A DNA stretch of 36,622 bases from Syntrophomonadaceae bacterium. GTDB taxonomy: Bacteria; Bacillota; Syntrophomonadia; Syntrophomonadales; Syntrophomonadaceae. The stretch spans positions 1 to 36,622 of the forward strand of contig JAHDSE010000124.1 in the NCBI GenBank assembly GCA_018432955.1, written 5' to 3'. The translations under genes were made by a program, and so were the position numbers. How positions within the stretch are numbered: the stretch's first letter is position 1; every line of letters begins with the position of its first letter. Below the pieces are notes generated by a model, which saw only the letters and a list, made by a program, of their open reading frames with translations, was not told the origin of the DNA and searched no databases. Of this stretch, positions 26,074 to 33,604 are shown in pieces.

Positions 26074-26093
26074 GAACAAATTAGTATAGATAT

Positions 26094-26122
26094 TTGAGTA
26101 TGACAGGTGCGTATGGTATAAT
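26094..26122 (+). promoter_or_regulatory. Strong promoter of the mini-array RNA
   Basis: TTGAGT (26094-26099), a 17-nt spacer and a consensus TATAAT (26117-26122) with an extended TG upstream of the -10. The start site would be near 26129. It is one of the best promoter matches in the window and reads into non-coding sequence. Confidence 0.75.
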
Positions 26123-26148
26123 CCTGCAGAGGTTACGAAATAACTAAT

Positions 26149-26238
26149 ATTAAATTACCCCCTGTAAGGATTTGAAATGATTATATTCATTAGATTGTGA
26201 AATTTTCAGTTTTTAGCTTACCTACTAGGGGAATCAGG
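26149..26238 (+). CRISPR. Degenerate two-repeat mini-array, 30-30-30 layout
   Basis: The first repeat (26149-26178) keeps the 3' half of a clostridial I-B/III repeat: CCTGTAAGGATTTGAAAT against the usual form CCTATAAGGAATTGAAAC. The second (26209-26238) keeps the 5' half: GTTTTTAGCTTACCTA, then degenerates. The spacer is exactly 30 nt (26179-26208). Each repeat matches the remembered consensus at about 19 of 30 positions, with matches packed into opposite halves. The reference repeat is from memory; this organism's own arrays are not in the window. Confidence 0.6.
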
Positions 26239-26268
26239 CATCTGTCATAAAAGATAGATGTCTTTTTT
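26237..26268 (+). terminator. Intrinsic terminator of the mini-array RNA
   Basis: GGCATCTGTC (26237-26246) pairs with GATAGATGTC (26253-26262), ten pairs including two G-U, followed by six T residues. It directly abuts the second repeat and separates the RNA from the downstream operon. Confidence 0.8.
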
Positions 26269-26282
26269 ATTTTGATATTGAA

Positions 26283-26318
26283 ATGGGCATTGATTATCTA
26301 ATGAATTTAATCTAAAAT
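26283..26318 (+). promoter_or_regulatory. Promoter of the CorA-Cmr-Cas8b operon, overlapping the mini-array guide target
   Basis: TTGATT (26290-26295), 17-nt spacer, TAAAAT (26313-26318); start expected near 26325. On the minus strand, 26312 to 26296 reads GATTAAATTCATTAGAT, which equals the first 17 nt of the mini-array spacer apart from position 6. Position 18 also differs, and matching is poor after that. The base triplet 5' of this protospacer is TTA and lies in the -10 box; TTN-type PAMs are known for some clostridial I-B systems. A bound complex would cover the -35 and spacer. Confidence 0.6.
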
Positions 26319-26364
26319 TAAATTAACGATAGGCAGTTAAATTACAATTAGTGAGGTGCAGAAG

Positions 26365-26646
26365 TTGGATATACTAGCTAGATTATTAAAAAGCATAAAA
26401 GAAAATGATACTAATTACCTTGTCCGCTATAAGCTGGTTTATAAAGCTGTAAGCATGGCATTGGATAATGGATTGCAGGCAGGGGTCAGGATGGATGAAA
26501 GCGAACCTGAATGGCCGGTAGTATATATCGAACTGCCAACCGGTCAGGTTAGCTGGCATATGGCTCAGCATGCTGAGCCATGGGACGGTCATGATACGGA
26601 GGAGAAATACCGGCGAATAGATGAGTTTATTAGGCATTGTTTATAG
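26365..26646 (+). CDS. Small protein of unknown function, first gene of the CorA-Cmr operon
   Basis: A 93-aa protein I do not recognise beyond resemblance to short hypothetical proteins of phages and accessory regions. It has an N-terminal helix pair (LARLLKSIKENDTNYLVRYKLVYKAVSMALD), then two strands with WPVVYIELPTGQVSWHM, and the conserved-looking end AEPWDGHDTEEKYRRIDEFI. There are no membrane segments and no cysteines apart from the penultimate residue. TTG 26365 lies six bases after GAGGTG; GTG 26356 overlaps that site. It is 24 bp ahead of the CorA-like gene, so the two are likely co-expressed; a role in signalling or control is only a guess. Confidence 0.65.
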   Translation: MDILARLLKSIKENDTNYLVRYKLVYKAVSMALDNGLQAGVRMDESEPEWPVVYIELPTGQVSWHMAQHAEPWDGHDTEEKYRRIDEFIRHCL

Positions 26647-26670
26647 GTTAGGTTTGGGGGAGGGCTTCTA

Positions 26671-28269
26671 ATGAATTATTCATTGGAAAAAGCAAAAAGT
26701 CTGCATATTTTCATGTTTCCTTTTATGTGGAAGGGAAGTAATCATCAAGACGAAGGGGACATAATACATATTATCAAAGATACAGGACGTTGGGAAGAAG
26801 AAGGGCTGGATCGTTCTAATCTAAAAGAATATTCAAAATTGAGTTGGGAAGAAAAGTTAAAAGATCCTCGGGTATGGAATTACAATCAAAGGAAATATTT
26901 CTATGGTAATGTTCATCGAGCTATTAATAATATCCAAGGAGATAATTGGGTTGTCTCAAATTGGCATTATAAACTTAAAGGTAATGAAAATATTTATGAA
27001 ATTAAGATAAAAAATAAAGATAATCACTATAAACTTAATATTGATAATATAATACTTAAATTATATAATTCCGGCATTGGTATTTTGTCATTTCATCTGA
27101 TTAATGATAAATATATTCAGGAAGAAGACATCCTCTGTATAAACGATTATGGCCGTCGCATATTTCCACCCTTTTTCCCCTTGGAAGATAGTCAGGACAA
27201 GGTCCTTGCCGAATCTATTACTCTCAATATTAATGACAGTGAGCGATGTTTTAAAGAAAATTTCGATTTTGATTACTTAAACGAGGATTTCAAAATCTCT
27301 AGTACTATTATGTCTCTTTTAGGAGACAAATTTACCACCGACATATACGCATCTAAAGATAAAATTTTAATTAAACCAGTGATTGATGACCGTATGTTTG
27401 TAGTTTGCTGGTGGGGTAATAAAGAACGAAGTGAATTCCTGAAAAAATATCATTCAATGTGTGATGGTGATTTCTGGCATGAATTTTTCTTTGTGGATAA
27501 TGAAGAATCCGGGTGTCAGAGTGATGTTATGCTTAAGGATTTGTTGAAAAAACATACGTATGAACGGTGGCTGAAATACGGATCGATATATGGAATTACT
27601 CGTTATTCTTTCATGTTGCTTACCTCCGATTATGAAAATACACCAGAATTTTTGTTAGTACATATGTGGACCATTTATTATCAGATGGCCTGTTTAGTTT
27701 TGGCTCAAAGAGCCTCAATACTTAAGTTTTCCGAGGAAATTAGTGCAATTAGCGAAGAAAGTAAAATAGACAACGAGCGGGTTCAGCAACTTCACCTTGA
27801 TTATATTAGATTCATCAACCAATTGTATTTTCGGGAAGTCACTGCCCAGGAGCAGGGCATAGAAATGTATGACATGCTGGTAAAAAGCATGTCCATAGAA
27901 CGGGATATAAAACGCTTGGATGAAGAAATAGGGGAATTGCATCAACATATTAGAATGGAGAAAGAGGAAGAAATTAACAGTATTTTACATGTTTTAACCA
28001 TCATCGGAGCGTTATTTGTTTTTCCGTCTTTAATTACTGGTTTTTTTGGTATGAATATATTTCCGGGCGATATTACAAAATTGTCCGATATTATAAACAT
28101 TAACTGTTGGGGGGGCATATGTTTAGCAATCCCGCTAATCTTATCAGCAGTGCTGGTATTTTTCAAAAAATTTACTAAATGTGTGCACTATGTGCTTGTG
28201 GGGATAGTAGTAATATATGTTTTGTTTTTATTATTTTTATATATCAAGGGGGGAATGATTTGTGGCTAA
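26671..28269 (+). CDS. CorA-like membrane protein of a type III CRISPR system
   Basis: A 532-aa protein. A long soluble N-terminal part (1 to about 380) has no recognisable catalytic motif. A coiled coil follows (about 385-435, ERDIKRLDEEIGELHQHIRMEK). TM1 (438-460) ends in the CorA signature GMN (460-462, SLITGFFGMNIFPGD), then TM2 (about 480-498) and a third hydrophobic segment (505-526), one more than canonical CorA. CorA proteins are cation channels; CorA homologues beside type III-B Cas10 are activated by SAM-AMP in Bacteroides fragilis. Association with Cas10 here suggests a similar membrane effector. The base composition is notably AT-rich. It overlaps the next gene by eight bases. Confidence 0.82.
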   Translation: MNYSLEKAKSLHIFMFPFMWKGSNHQDEGDIIHIIKDTGRWEEEGLDRSNLKEYSKLSWEEKLKDPRVWNYNQRKYFYGNVHRAINNIQGDNWVVSNWHYKLKGNENIYEIKIKNKDNHYKLNIDNIILKLYNSGIGILSFHLINDKYIQEEDILCINDYGRRIFPPFFPLEDSQDKVLAESITLNINDSERCFKENFDFDYLNEDFKISSTIMSLLGDKFTTDIYASKDKILIKPVIDDRMFVVCWWGNKERSEFLKKYHSMCDGDFWHEFFFVDNEESGCQSDVMLKDLLKKHTYERWLKYGSIYGITRYSFMLLTSDYENTPEFLLVHMWTIYYQMACLVLAQRASILKFSEEISAISEESKIDNERVQQLHLDYIRFINQLYFREVTAQEQGIEMYDMLVKSMSIERDIKRLDEEIGELHQHIRMEKEEEINSILHVLTIIGALFVFPSLITGFFGMNIFPGDITKLSDIININCWGGICLAIPLILSAVLVFFKKFTKCVHYVLVGIVVIYVLFLLFLYIKGGMICG

Positions 28270-29431
28270 ACTGCGGATAAAACTGAGACAACATACACCG
28301 TTAATTCACTTTCAGGCTCAGCAGGAAGGTGCAACCCTGCGGGCCAGTGAATTGAAACCTAAACTGGATCGGTTTTTAATTGAGGAGGTATTTCATCAAG
28401 AGTTTGATGCATACAAAAAATTGTTATTAGGATACAAACCCGGCAAGGCTGAGCAGGATTATGGAGCAAAAAAATCTTTTGATTACAAAGTTAGGATAAT
28501 TTCCAAATCTCAAAAAGAAATTGGCAAACCGCATAAGTTATATTTAGGCAATATGGGTAATCCTGTTCAACCCGCAGAAACCGTTTATTATCCCGGAGTA
28601 ATTTGGCTTGAATTTCTTTCTTTAAACAGTACTAAAATAGAATTGTCTAAGAGCAGCAAGGATATTCTCGAGATTATAGGTGAAAATATTGACAAGTTTC
28701 TTGCAATTACTAACTTTGGAGCTAGGCAAAGCAAAGGATTTGGAGCATTTTTTATTTCAGGTCAGGAGAATCAATATATTTCGACCTTAGAAGGAGTGAG
28801 GCAAAATTTTCTCTATATGAAATACGATCATGACAATTATATAGATATAATGGATGATATTTTTATTGTATATGCACTTATGAAATCGGGGCTAAACTTT
28901 CCTGCAAATGAAGGAAAACATCTTGAAGCCAGTTATCACCGTTCTTTTTTATTTGATTATATGAATGCTAGAGGAATTGGTAATGAGAAAAAATTTATTA
29001 AAGAAAAGTTTTTTCAATTACCGACAAGAGGAAATGATAATGAAAAACAATATGTCCGGGCTATGTTGGGAACATCCGAAGGGATTACTTTTAGAACGGG
29101 TAAGAAAATTGAAATAGCGTATAAGAATAATGAGGTACAGCGTTTTAGATCTCCAATAACATTTAAGATTGTGGGAAATTATTTGGCGTTTATACCTGAA
29201 AAAATGCCCGAAGAAATTTTTTCGCAAGTATTTACTTTTTCAGAAGGTGAGCATATTGAATGTATTAGTACTCCTGCTAGGAGTTCGTTTAACTTAGCTG
29301 AATTTTTATTTGCTTTTGCCGATTTTTTTAATAATGAGCTTCAAGTAGGGGACGTAAATAATCCATTCGAAAAAGCACTTAAAAGAGCTAAAAAACAAGT
29401 AATTGTTAAGGTGGGTGATCACAATGGCTAA
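28262..29431 (+). CDS. cmr1: Cmr1-like RAMP protein
   Basis: A 389-aa RAMP protein in the cmr1 position of a III-B operon. In Cmr complexes Cmr1 caps the complex near the 3' end of the crRNA. The N-terminal strand LRIKLRQHTPLIHFQ is followed by TLRASELKPKLDRFLI (about 25-40), and the glycine-rich RAMP loop is TNFGARQSKGFGAFF (about 150-165). It is diverged from classical Cmr1, whose SxKGxLRFW-like block I do not see, so the assignment leans on position and the complete set of other cmr genes. GTG 28262 lies in GTGGCTAA, the end of the CorA-like gene; a GGGGGGAA site precedes it. Confidence 0.75.
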   Translation: MAKLRIKLRQHTPLIHFQAQQEGATLRASELKPKLDRFLIEEVFHQEFDAYKKLLLGYKPGKAEQDYGAKKSFDYKVRIISKSQKEIGKPHKLYLGNMGNPVQPAETVYYPGVIWLEFLSLNSTKIELSKSSKDILEIIGENIDKFLAITNFGARQSKGFGAFFISGQENQYISTLEGVRQNFLYMKYDHDNYIDIMDDIFIVYALMKSGLNFPANEGKHLEASYHRSFLFDYMNARGIGNEKKFIKEKFFQLPTRGNDNEKQYVRAMLGTSEGITFRTGKKIEIAYKNNEVQRFRSPITFKIVGNYLAFIPEKMPEEIFSQVFTFSEGEHIECISTPARSSFNLAEFLFAFADFFNNELQVGDVNNPFEKALKRAKKQVIVKVGDHNG

Positions 29432-31247
29432 ATACATTGGAGTTACCATTGGACCAATCTACCAGACGATTAAATCTGCCCGAAGCACTGGAGAACTCTG
29501 GGGTAGCAGTTATATTTTTTCCTACTTGATGAAAGAAATAATTAAAGCACTGCATGAAGAACGGCAGATAAAGGGAAATGCTTTTCTGGTGCCATATGTA
29601 CCTGATGATTTAAATGACTTCCCTTTTACCGGATACAATGAAGCCGGACTTTTCCCGGACCGCTTTATTATGAAAGTGAATGATGAGTTGCAGAATTCAT
29701 TGGAGAGTGTACGGCGAGCGCGGGATCAAGTGCTGGTAGATTTTGCATCTAAAATGGCGGAAAAATTGCCAAAAGCTCAGGATAGTATACACAAATACAT
29801 AGAACAATACATAAGGGTTTATGCGGTGTTATATAATGCTAAGGATGATTGTCAGGTTGTAAAAGAAATTAATCAGCGTTTAGACACATTGGAATTATGC
29901 GCTCGACCGGTTCCTAAAGAAACAGACAACTATATCGCGCAATTCATACGGAATAAGCATATTAAAAATAGTTTTTTGTATGAAGATGCTTTTGGGTCTG
30001 ACAATAAAGAGCCTTTGCCATTAATGCATCATATTGCTGCTGGGGGAAGTGGTGCGGATATTACCGCTATTGAAAGTAAAGCACAGGATCAGGTGAAACA
30101 AGAACTGCGTAACCTGCTGACAGATCATGCAAACGATAACATGCCGCATATGAAGCTATTAAATTTGCTGAATGAGCCTGAATGCGATATCCAGCAATTA
30201 GAGGACTGGCTGGAGGAGAATAAAAACATCCGGGATGGTGAATTTATGGCTAAAATAGGCCGAGCCATTTTTTCCCGGCAAATAAACTTTTTTTCCATAA
30301 TGATGAAGCAATCGCCTAAATACAAGAATAAATCCTTTAAGTACATGGCGGTGGTTAAAGCGGATGGCGATGGAGTAGGTACGCACATTTCCGGCTTTAC
30401 CGCCGGGGAAAGTAACCAAATTCGCAAATTATCCGCACAATTATTCCGGTTCGGTCAGGCCGTCTTGGAGAAGATCAAGCAGTATGGCGGTAAACCAATA
30501 TATATCGGCGGGGATGATTTGCTTTTTATTGCTCCGGTCATATCGATAAAAGAAAACCGAGCGGAAACTATATTCGATTTGGTTGATGCTCTGTCCTGGT
30601 GCTTCCAGGAGAGCCTGAATATTTCCCGTGATAATGGCCCGAAGATGAGCTTATCTTTCGGCATAGCTATGACCTATTACGGTTATCCCCTGTATGAAAG
30701 CCTAAGCCAAGCTGATTCTTGCCTGAAAAAAGCTAAAGAGAACAGTGCGCTTTTGCAGGAAACGAAAGTGGAGAAGAACACTTTGGCGGCACGTCTGATC
30801 AAGCATAGCGGAAGCAGTTCCGATCTCGTATTTAACCAGGCTTCACAGGGCTATACCCAGTTTAAAGAGATTCTACGTGGAAGCTTTCCTGAAAAGGTAT
30901 CCAGACAGCAAGAAAAATTCCTTAAAGGTTTGATGCACAGATTACAAACGGACCGGGTTTTATTGAGTGAAATTCTTATAAATAGAGCTAATGAAAACAG
31001 ATTGGAGAATTACTTTAAAAACAACTTTGATGAAAAAGTCCATAAACAGCTTCCTGTAAAAACTTACCTGAATAAAGTGGAAAGGTTGATCTTCAGTATT
31101 TATAAAGAATTATATTGGGAAGAAGAGCAGGAAACAAGCAGGGAGTGTGAAAAAACTAACCTTTTATATAGGGAAAAAGCTGCTATTGATCGAACTATAA
31201 CCTGCTTGCAAATAATCAAATTCTTTCAGGAAGAAGGTGATGAATGA
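29424..31247 (+). CDS. cas10: Cas10/Cmr2, type III-B signalling subunit
   Basis: Large subunit of the III-B complex. It is 607 aa from ATG 29424, inside ATGGCTAA at the end of the previous gene. The palm domain has DGDGVG (314-319) and the cyclase signature GGDD (362-365, IYIGGDDLLFIAP), so nucleotide second-messenger synthesis should be possible. I see no HD nuclease motif in the N-terminal region and no CxxC zinc-finger pair. The C-terminal four-helix part ends KFFQEEGDE. Together with the CorA-like gene this matches the layout of HD-less Cas10 enzymes that make SAM-AMP; the actual product cannot be told from sequence. Confidence 0.93.
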   Translation: MAKYIGVTIGPIYQTIKSARSTGELWGSSYIFSYLMKEIIKALHEERQIKGNAFLVPYVPDDLNDFPFTGYNEAGLFPDRFIMKVNDELQNSLESVRRARDQVLVDFASKMAEKLPKAQDSIHKYIEQYIRVYAVLYNAKDDCQVVKEINQRLDTLELCARPVPKETDNYIAQFIRNKHIKNSFLYEDAFGSDNKEPLPLMHHIAAGGSGADITAIESKAQDQVKQELRNLLTDHANDNMPHMKLLNLLNEPECDIQQLEDWLEENKNIRDGEFMAKIGRAIFSRQINFFSIMMKQSPKYKNKSFKYMAVVKADGDGVGTHISGFTAGESNQIRKLSAQLFRFGQAVLEKIKQYGGKPIYIGGDDLLFIAPVISIKENRAETIFDLVDALSWCFQESLNISRDNGPKMSLSFGIAMTYYGYPLYESLSQADSCLKKAKENSALLQETKVEKNTLAARLIKHSGSSSDLVFNQASQGYTQFKEILRGSFPEKVSRQQEKFLKGLMHRLQTDRVLLSEILINRANENRLENYFKNNFDEKVHKQLPVKTYLNKVERLIFSIYKELYWEEEQETSRECEKTNLLYREKAAIDRTITCLQIIKFFQEEGDE

Positions 31248-32377
31248 TGAAGCGTTACCTTATTAAATTAAAACCACTGACACCTTATTTTTTCGGGAAT
31301 GAAAGGGGGTTCGGTTATACTCCTGGTAAAAATGAACACTATATTGTTCATTCCAATCTACTGCCACAGCAGACTGCTCTTTTAGGAATGCTGAGGAGGG
31401 AAATACTGGTGGGGCAGACCAGGGTACTACCCGCAGATGAGTTCCGCCTGAAGGATGACTTCTCCTATAGCTCAAAAGAAAAAACCAGAATGGATGCTTG
31501 GATTGGACCGGATAGTTTTATCATGAAAGACTCTAACACCAGGCAGGACTTTGGGCTGATCCAAAAGATTTCCCCTTCTTTTGTGATCAATACAGACAAG
31601 CCGGAGAACCGATATTATATGCCATTGCCTTTAGATCATCAGCAAGGAAAGGATAATTACGGCAAAAAGTATACTCCCTTAAAAATGAACCCCCAAAAGA
31701 CTCCGGTCTTAATGGACGATTGTCGGGAGATTAATCTGCCGCATGGGTATGAGGCTAAAAATTGGCGGAATGGGTACTGGTTGGAGATAAATCCAAAAAA
31801 TAAGGATAATAACCACATCGTTAAACAATCGGACATTTTTATCCCGGAGGAGCGCATCGGCATAAAAAAGACTGCTTCCGGCAATACCGAACGGGAAAGC
31901 TTTTTTAAACTTTGTTATTATAATTTGCGTAGCCAATATCACTTTGGTTTTATAGTCGAGCTTGATTTTCGATTGCCTGAAAGAAGTTTAGTTTTCCTGG
32001 GTGGGGAAAGAAGTGTTTTTGCAATGACGGTACAGGAAACAGAGTTGCGCTTTGAAAACCTTATATTGCCTGCTGCTGAGGACCGGGTTATTTTGTGGAG
32101 CGATGCCTGGCTAGGAATCGGAAAACAATTTGATTATATAGATTTTGCCATCAGCCAGAGTGTAGATTTTCGCAATATACAGGTGGATTGGAAGGCTGAG
32201 CATATGAAAAATATTAACGCAAGACACCGTAAGATTAAGTATAAATACGGTTTACTGAAGCGAGGTTCGGTATTATATACTGATGAACCTGATAAACTTA
32301 GGCAGTATATATGCTCTTTTGAAAATTTGGTTCAGATTGGATATAACATAGTTAACAAAGGAGGAGATAAAGGATGA
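31247..32377 (+). CDS. cmr3: Cmr3, Cas5-like RAMP subunit
   Basis: A 376-aa Cmr3, which binds the crRNA 5' handle beside Cas10. The N-terminal YLIKLKPLTPYFFGNERGF and HSNLLPQQTALLGMLRREI blocks fit the family, and a central SPSFVINTDKPENRYYMPLP follows. ATG 31247 overlaps the cas10 TGA by one base and is spaced seven bases from AAGGTG; ATG 31244 is the alternative. It overlaps cmr4 by four bases (ATGA). Confidence 0.88.
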   Translation: MKRYLIKLKPLTPYFFGNERGFGYTPGKNEHYIVHSNLLPQQTALLGMLRREILVGQTRVLPADEFRLKDDFSYSSKEKTRMDAWIGPDSFIMKDSNTRQDFGLIQKISPSFVINTDKPENRYYMPLPLDHQQGKDNYGKKYTPLKMNPQKTPVLMDDCREINLPHGYEAKNWRNGYWLEINPKNKDNNHIVKQSDIFIPEERIGIKKTASGNTERESFFKLCYYNLRSQYHFGFIVELDFRLPERSLVFLGGERSVFAMTVQETELRFENLILPAAEDRVILWSDAWLGIGKQFDYIDFAISQSVDFRNIQVDWKAEHMKNINARHRKIKYKYGLLKRGSVLYTDEPDKLRQYICSFENLVQIGYNIVNKGGDKG

Positions 32378-33198
32378 ATAAAATTTATCTCATAAGGGCG
32401 TTAACCAATATGCATGTAGGGGATGGGCAGGCCAATTATAACATTATCGATAATGAGGTGCAGCGGGACGCTTTAACTGAATTTCCGGTTATTTATGCTT
32501 CCAGTTTGAAAGGAGCAATGCTGCATTACGCTAAGTCTAAAAATATTGCATCAGATTTAATCAAGTATGTTTTTGGTGAAAGTGAATCAGCCGGGCAGTA
32601 CCGCTTTTTTGACGGGCGCTTGCTGAGCATTCCGGTTCGAAGCAAACAGAAACCCTTTTATATGGCTACATGCCCTATGATTATAAATGATTTGTTGGAA
32701 TTAGCAAGTCTTTTACAAGTTAAGTTCCCCGCTGCCAAGGATCTGCAAAAACTAGCCAATTTTGATTTCCAGAAAGATAACCCCGGTAAAACTCAAATCA
32801 TGTATTGCTACCAAGATGAGGGCGATTCCAGGATAGAAGGAATGCCAGCGACTTTTTATGATTTTAAATTTGATGCACAGTCTAAACTAGAAAATATTAT
32901 GGGTCCGGATTTGGTGCTATTCTCCAATGACGTTTTTAAGGAATATGTAAAAGAACTGCCAGTTATAGCTAGAAATAAACTGGAAAATGGGGTAAGCAAA
33001 AACTTATGGTATGAAGAGATCATTCCGCGGGAGAGCCGTTTTTATTTCGGATTATATCAAGGCTCGAAGTTTCAAGCTGAATTTGACCGTTTATTAACAG
33101 AAGCCAACTATATACAGATCGGGGCTAACGCGACAGTCGGCTATGGCTACACCAAAATTACTGATATATGCGGGAAGGCGGGTGACTTCGATGCGTAA
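32374..33198 (+). CDS. cmr4: Cmr4, backbone RAMP subunit with target-RNA cleavage site
   Basis: A 274-aa Cas7-type backbone subunit of III-B; several copies line the crRNA. D26 in NIIDNEVQRDALTEFP occupies the position of the aspartate that cuts target RNA in Pyrococcus Cmr4, so RNA cleavage is probably retained. YASSLKGAMLHYA and the C-terminal glycine-rich IGANATVGYGYTKI are RAMP hallmarks. GGAGGAG precedes ATG 32374. It overlaps cmr5 by eight bases. Confidence 0.92.
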   Translation: MNKIYLIRALTNMHVGDGQANYNIIDNEVQRDALTEFPVIYASSLKGAMLHYAKSKNIASDLIKYVFGESESAGQYRFFDGRLLSIPVRSKQKPFYMATCPMIINDLLELASLLQVKFPAAKDLQKLANFDFQKDNPGKTQIMYCYQDEGDSRIEGMPATFYDFKFDAQSKLENIMGPDLVLFSNDVFKEYVKELPVIARNKLENGVSKNLWYEEIIPRESRFYFGLYQGSKFQAEFDRLLTEANYIQIGANATVGYGYTKITDICGKAGDFDA

Positions 33199-33604
33199 AA
33201 AACAGGTGGAAGAATATATTCACCAAGCACTAAAAGCACTTGAAGATTGTGAGATAGTCTCACCGCAAGGAATAATAGCTAAAGAATATAAAGGATACAT
33301 ATCTTCTTTTGGTGCCAGTATTATAACCAACGGACTTTTACCGGCAATAGCCTTTTTTCAAGAGCAAAGTGGAAAGAAAAATGATCCGAATAAGCTACTA
33401 AAAGCTATATTCTACATTATAAACAGCAGGGATAAAGAACTGCCTGAATCACAAAACACAAGCATGTTGGATTACGTAATCAAAAATATGGATAATAAAG
33501 CTGAAATACAGGAGGAAATTATGGCGGCGGCGGTAGCGCTTAAACTGGCTATGCGCACCTTTAAGTTTTCTAGCGAGGAGGCGGATGATTATGCCTCAGC
33601 CTAA
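33191..33604 (+). CDS. cmr5: Cmr5, small subunit
   Basis: A 137-aa all-helical small subunit that stabilises the Cmr filament. It includes YISSFGASIITNGLLPAIAFF, typical of Cmr5, and a closing helix MAAAVALKLAMRTFKF. ATG 33191 lies in ATGCGTAA at the end of cmr4, with AAGGCGGGTG upstream. The open frame extends back to 33143, but that part overlaps cmr4 deeply and does not look like protein. Confidence 0.9.
   Translation: MRKKQVEEYIHQALKALEDCEIVSPQGIIAKEYKGYISSFGASIITNGLLPAIAFFQEQSGKKNDPNKLLKAIFYIINSRDKELPESQNTSMLDYVIKNMDNKAEIQEEIMAAAVALKLAMRTFKFSSEEADDYASA

Larger units (their letters stand above)
26129..26268 (+). ncRNA. Candidate crRNA-like regulatory RNA (CreR type)
   Basis: Predicted transcript of about 140 nt from the promoter at 26094-26122 to the terminator ending at 26268. 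It contains the two degenerate repeats and one spacer. Cas6 processing of the first repeat would leave the handle TTTGAAAT (26171-26178) in front of a guide that starts GATTATATTCATTAGAT. This guide matches the promoter of the next operon (see 26283-26318). Known CreR RNAs steer CRISPR effectors to repress cas promoters; that role here is inferred. The arms can also pair with each other (CCCC/GGGG, GTAAG/CTTAC, TGAAAT/ATTTTCA), so a purely structural RNA is the main alternative. Confidence 0.6.

Noticed and set aside
26158-26231. Metabolite riboswitch ahead of the CorA-Cmr operon
   Set aside because: Pairs CCCC/GGGG, GTAAG/CTTAC and TGAAAT/ATTTTCA exist, but the terminator is followed by a separate promoter for the operon and no known riboswitch core is present. 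It remains the main alternative to the mini-array reading.
26149-26268. Ordinary functional CRISPR array
   Set aside because: Only two repeats, each half-degenerate, and the spacer matches a neighbouring promoter; a regulator-like mini-array fits better than an immune array.
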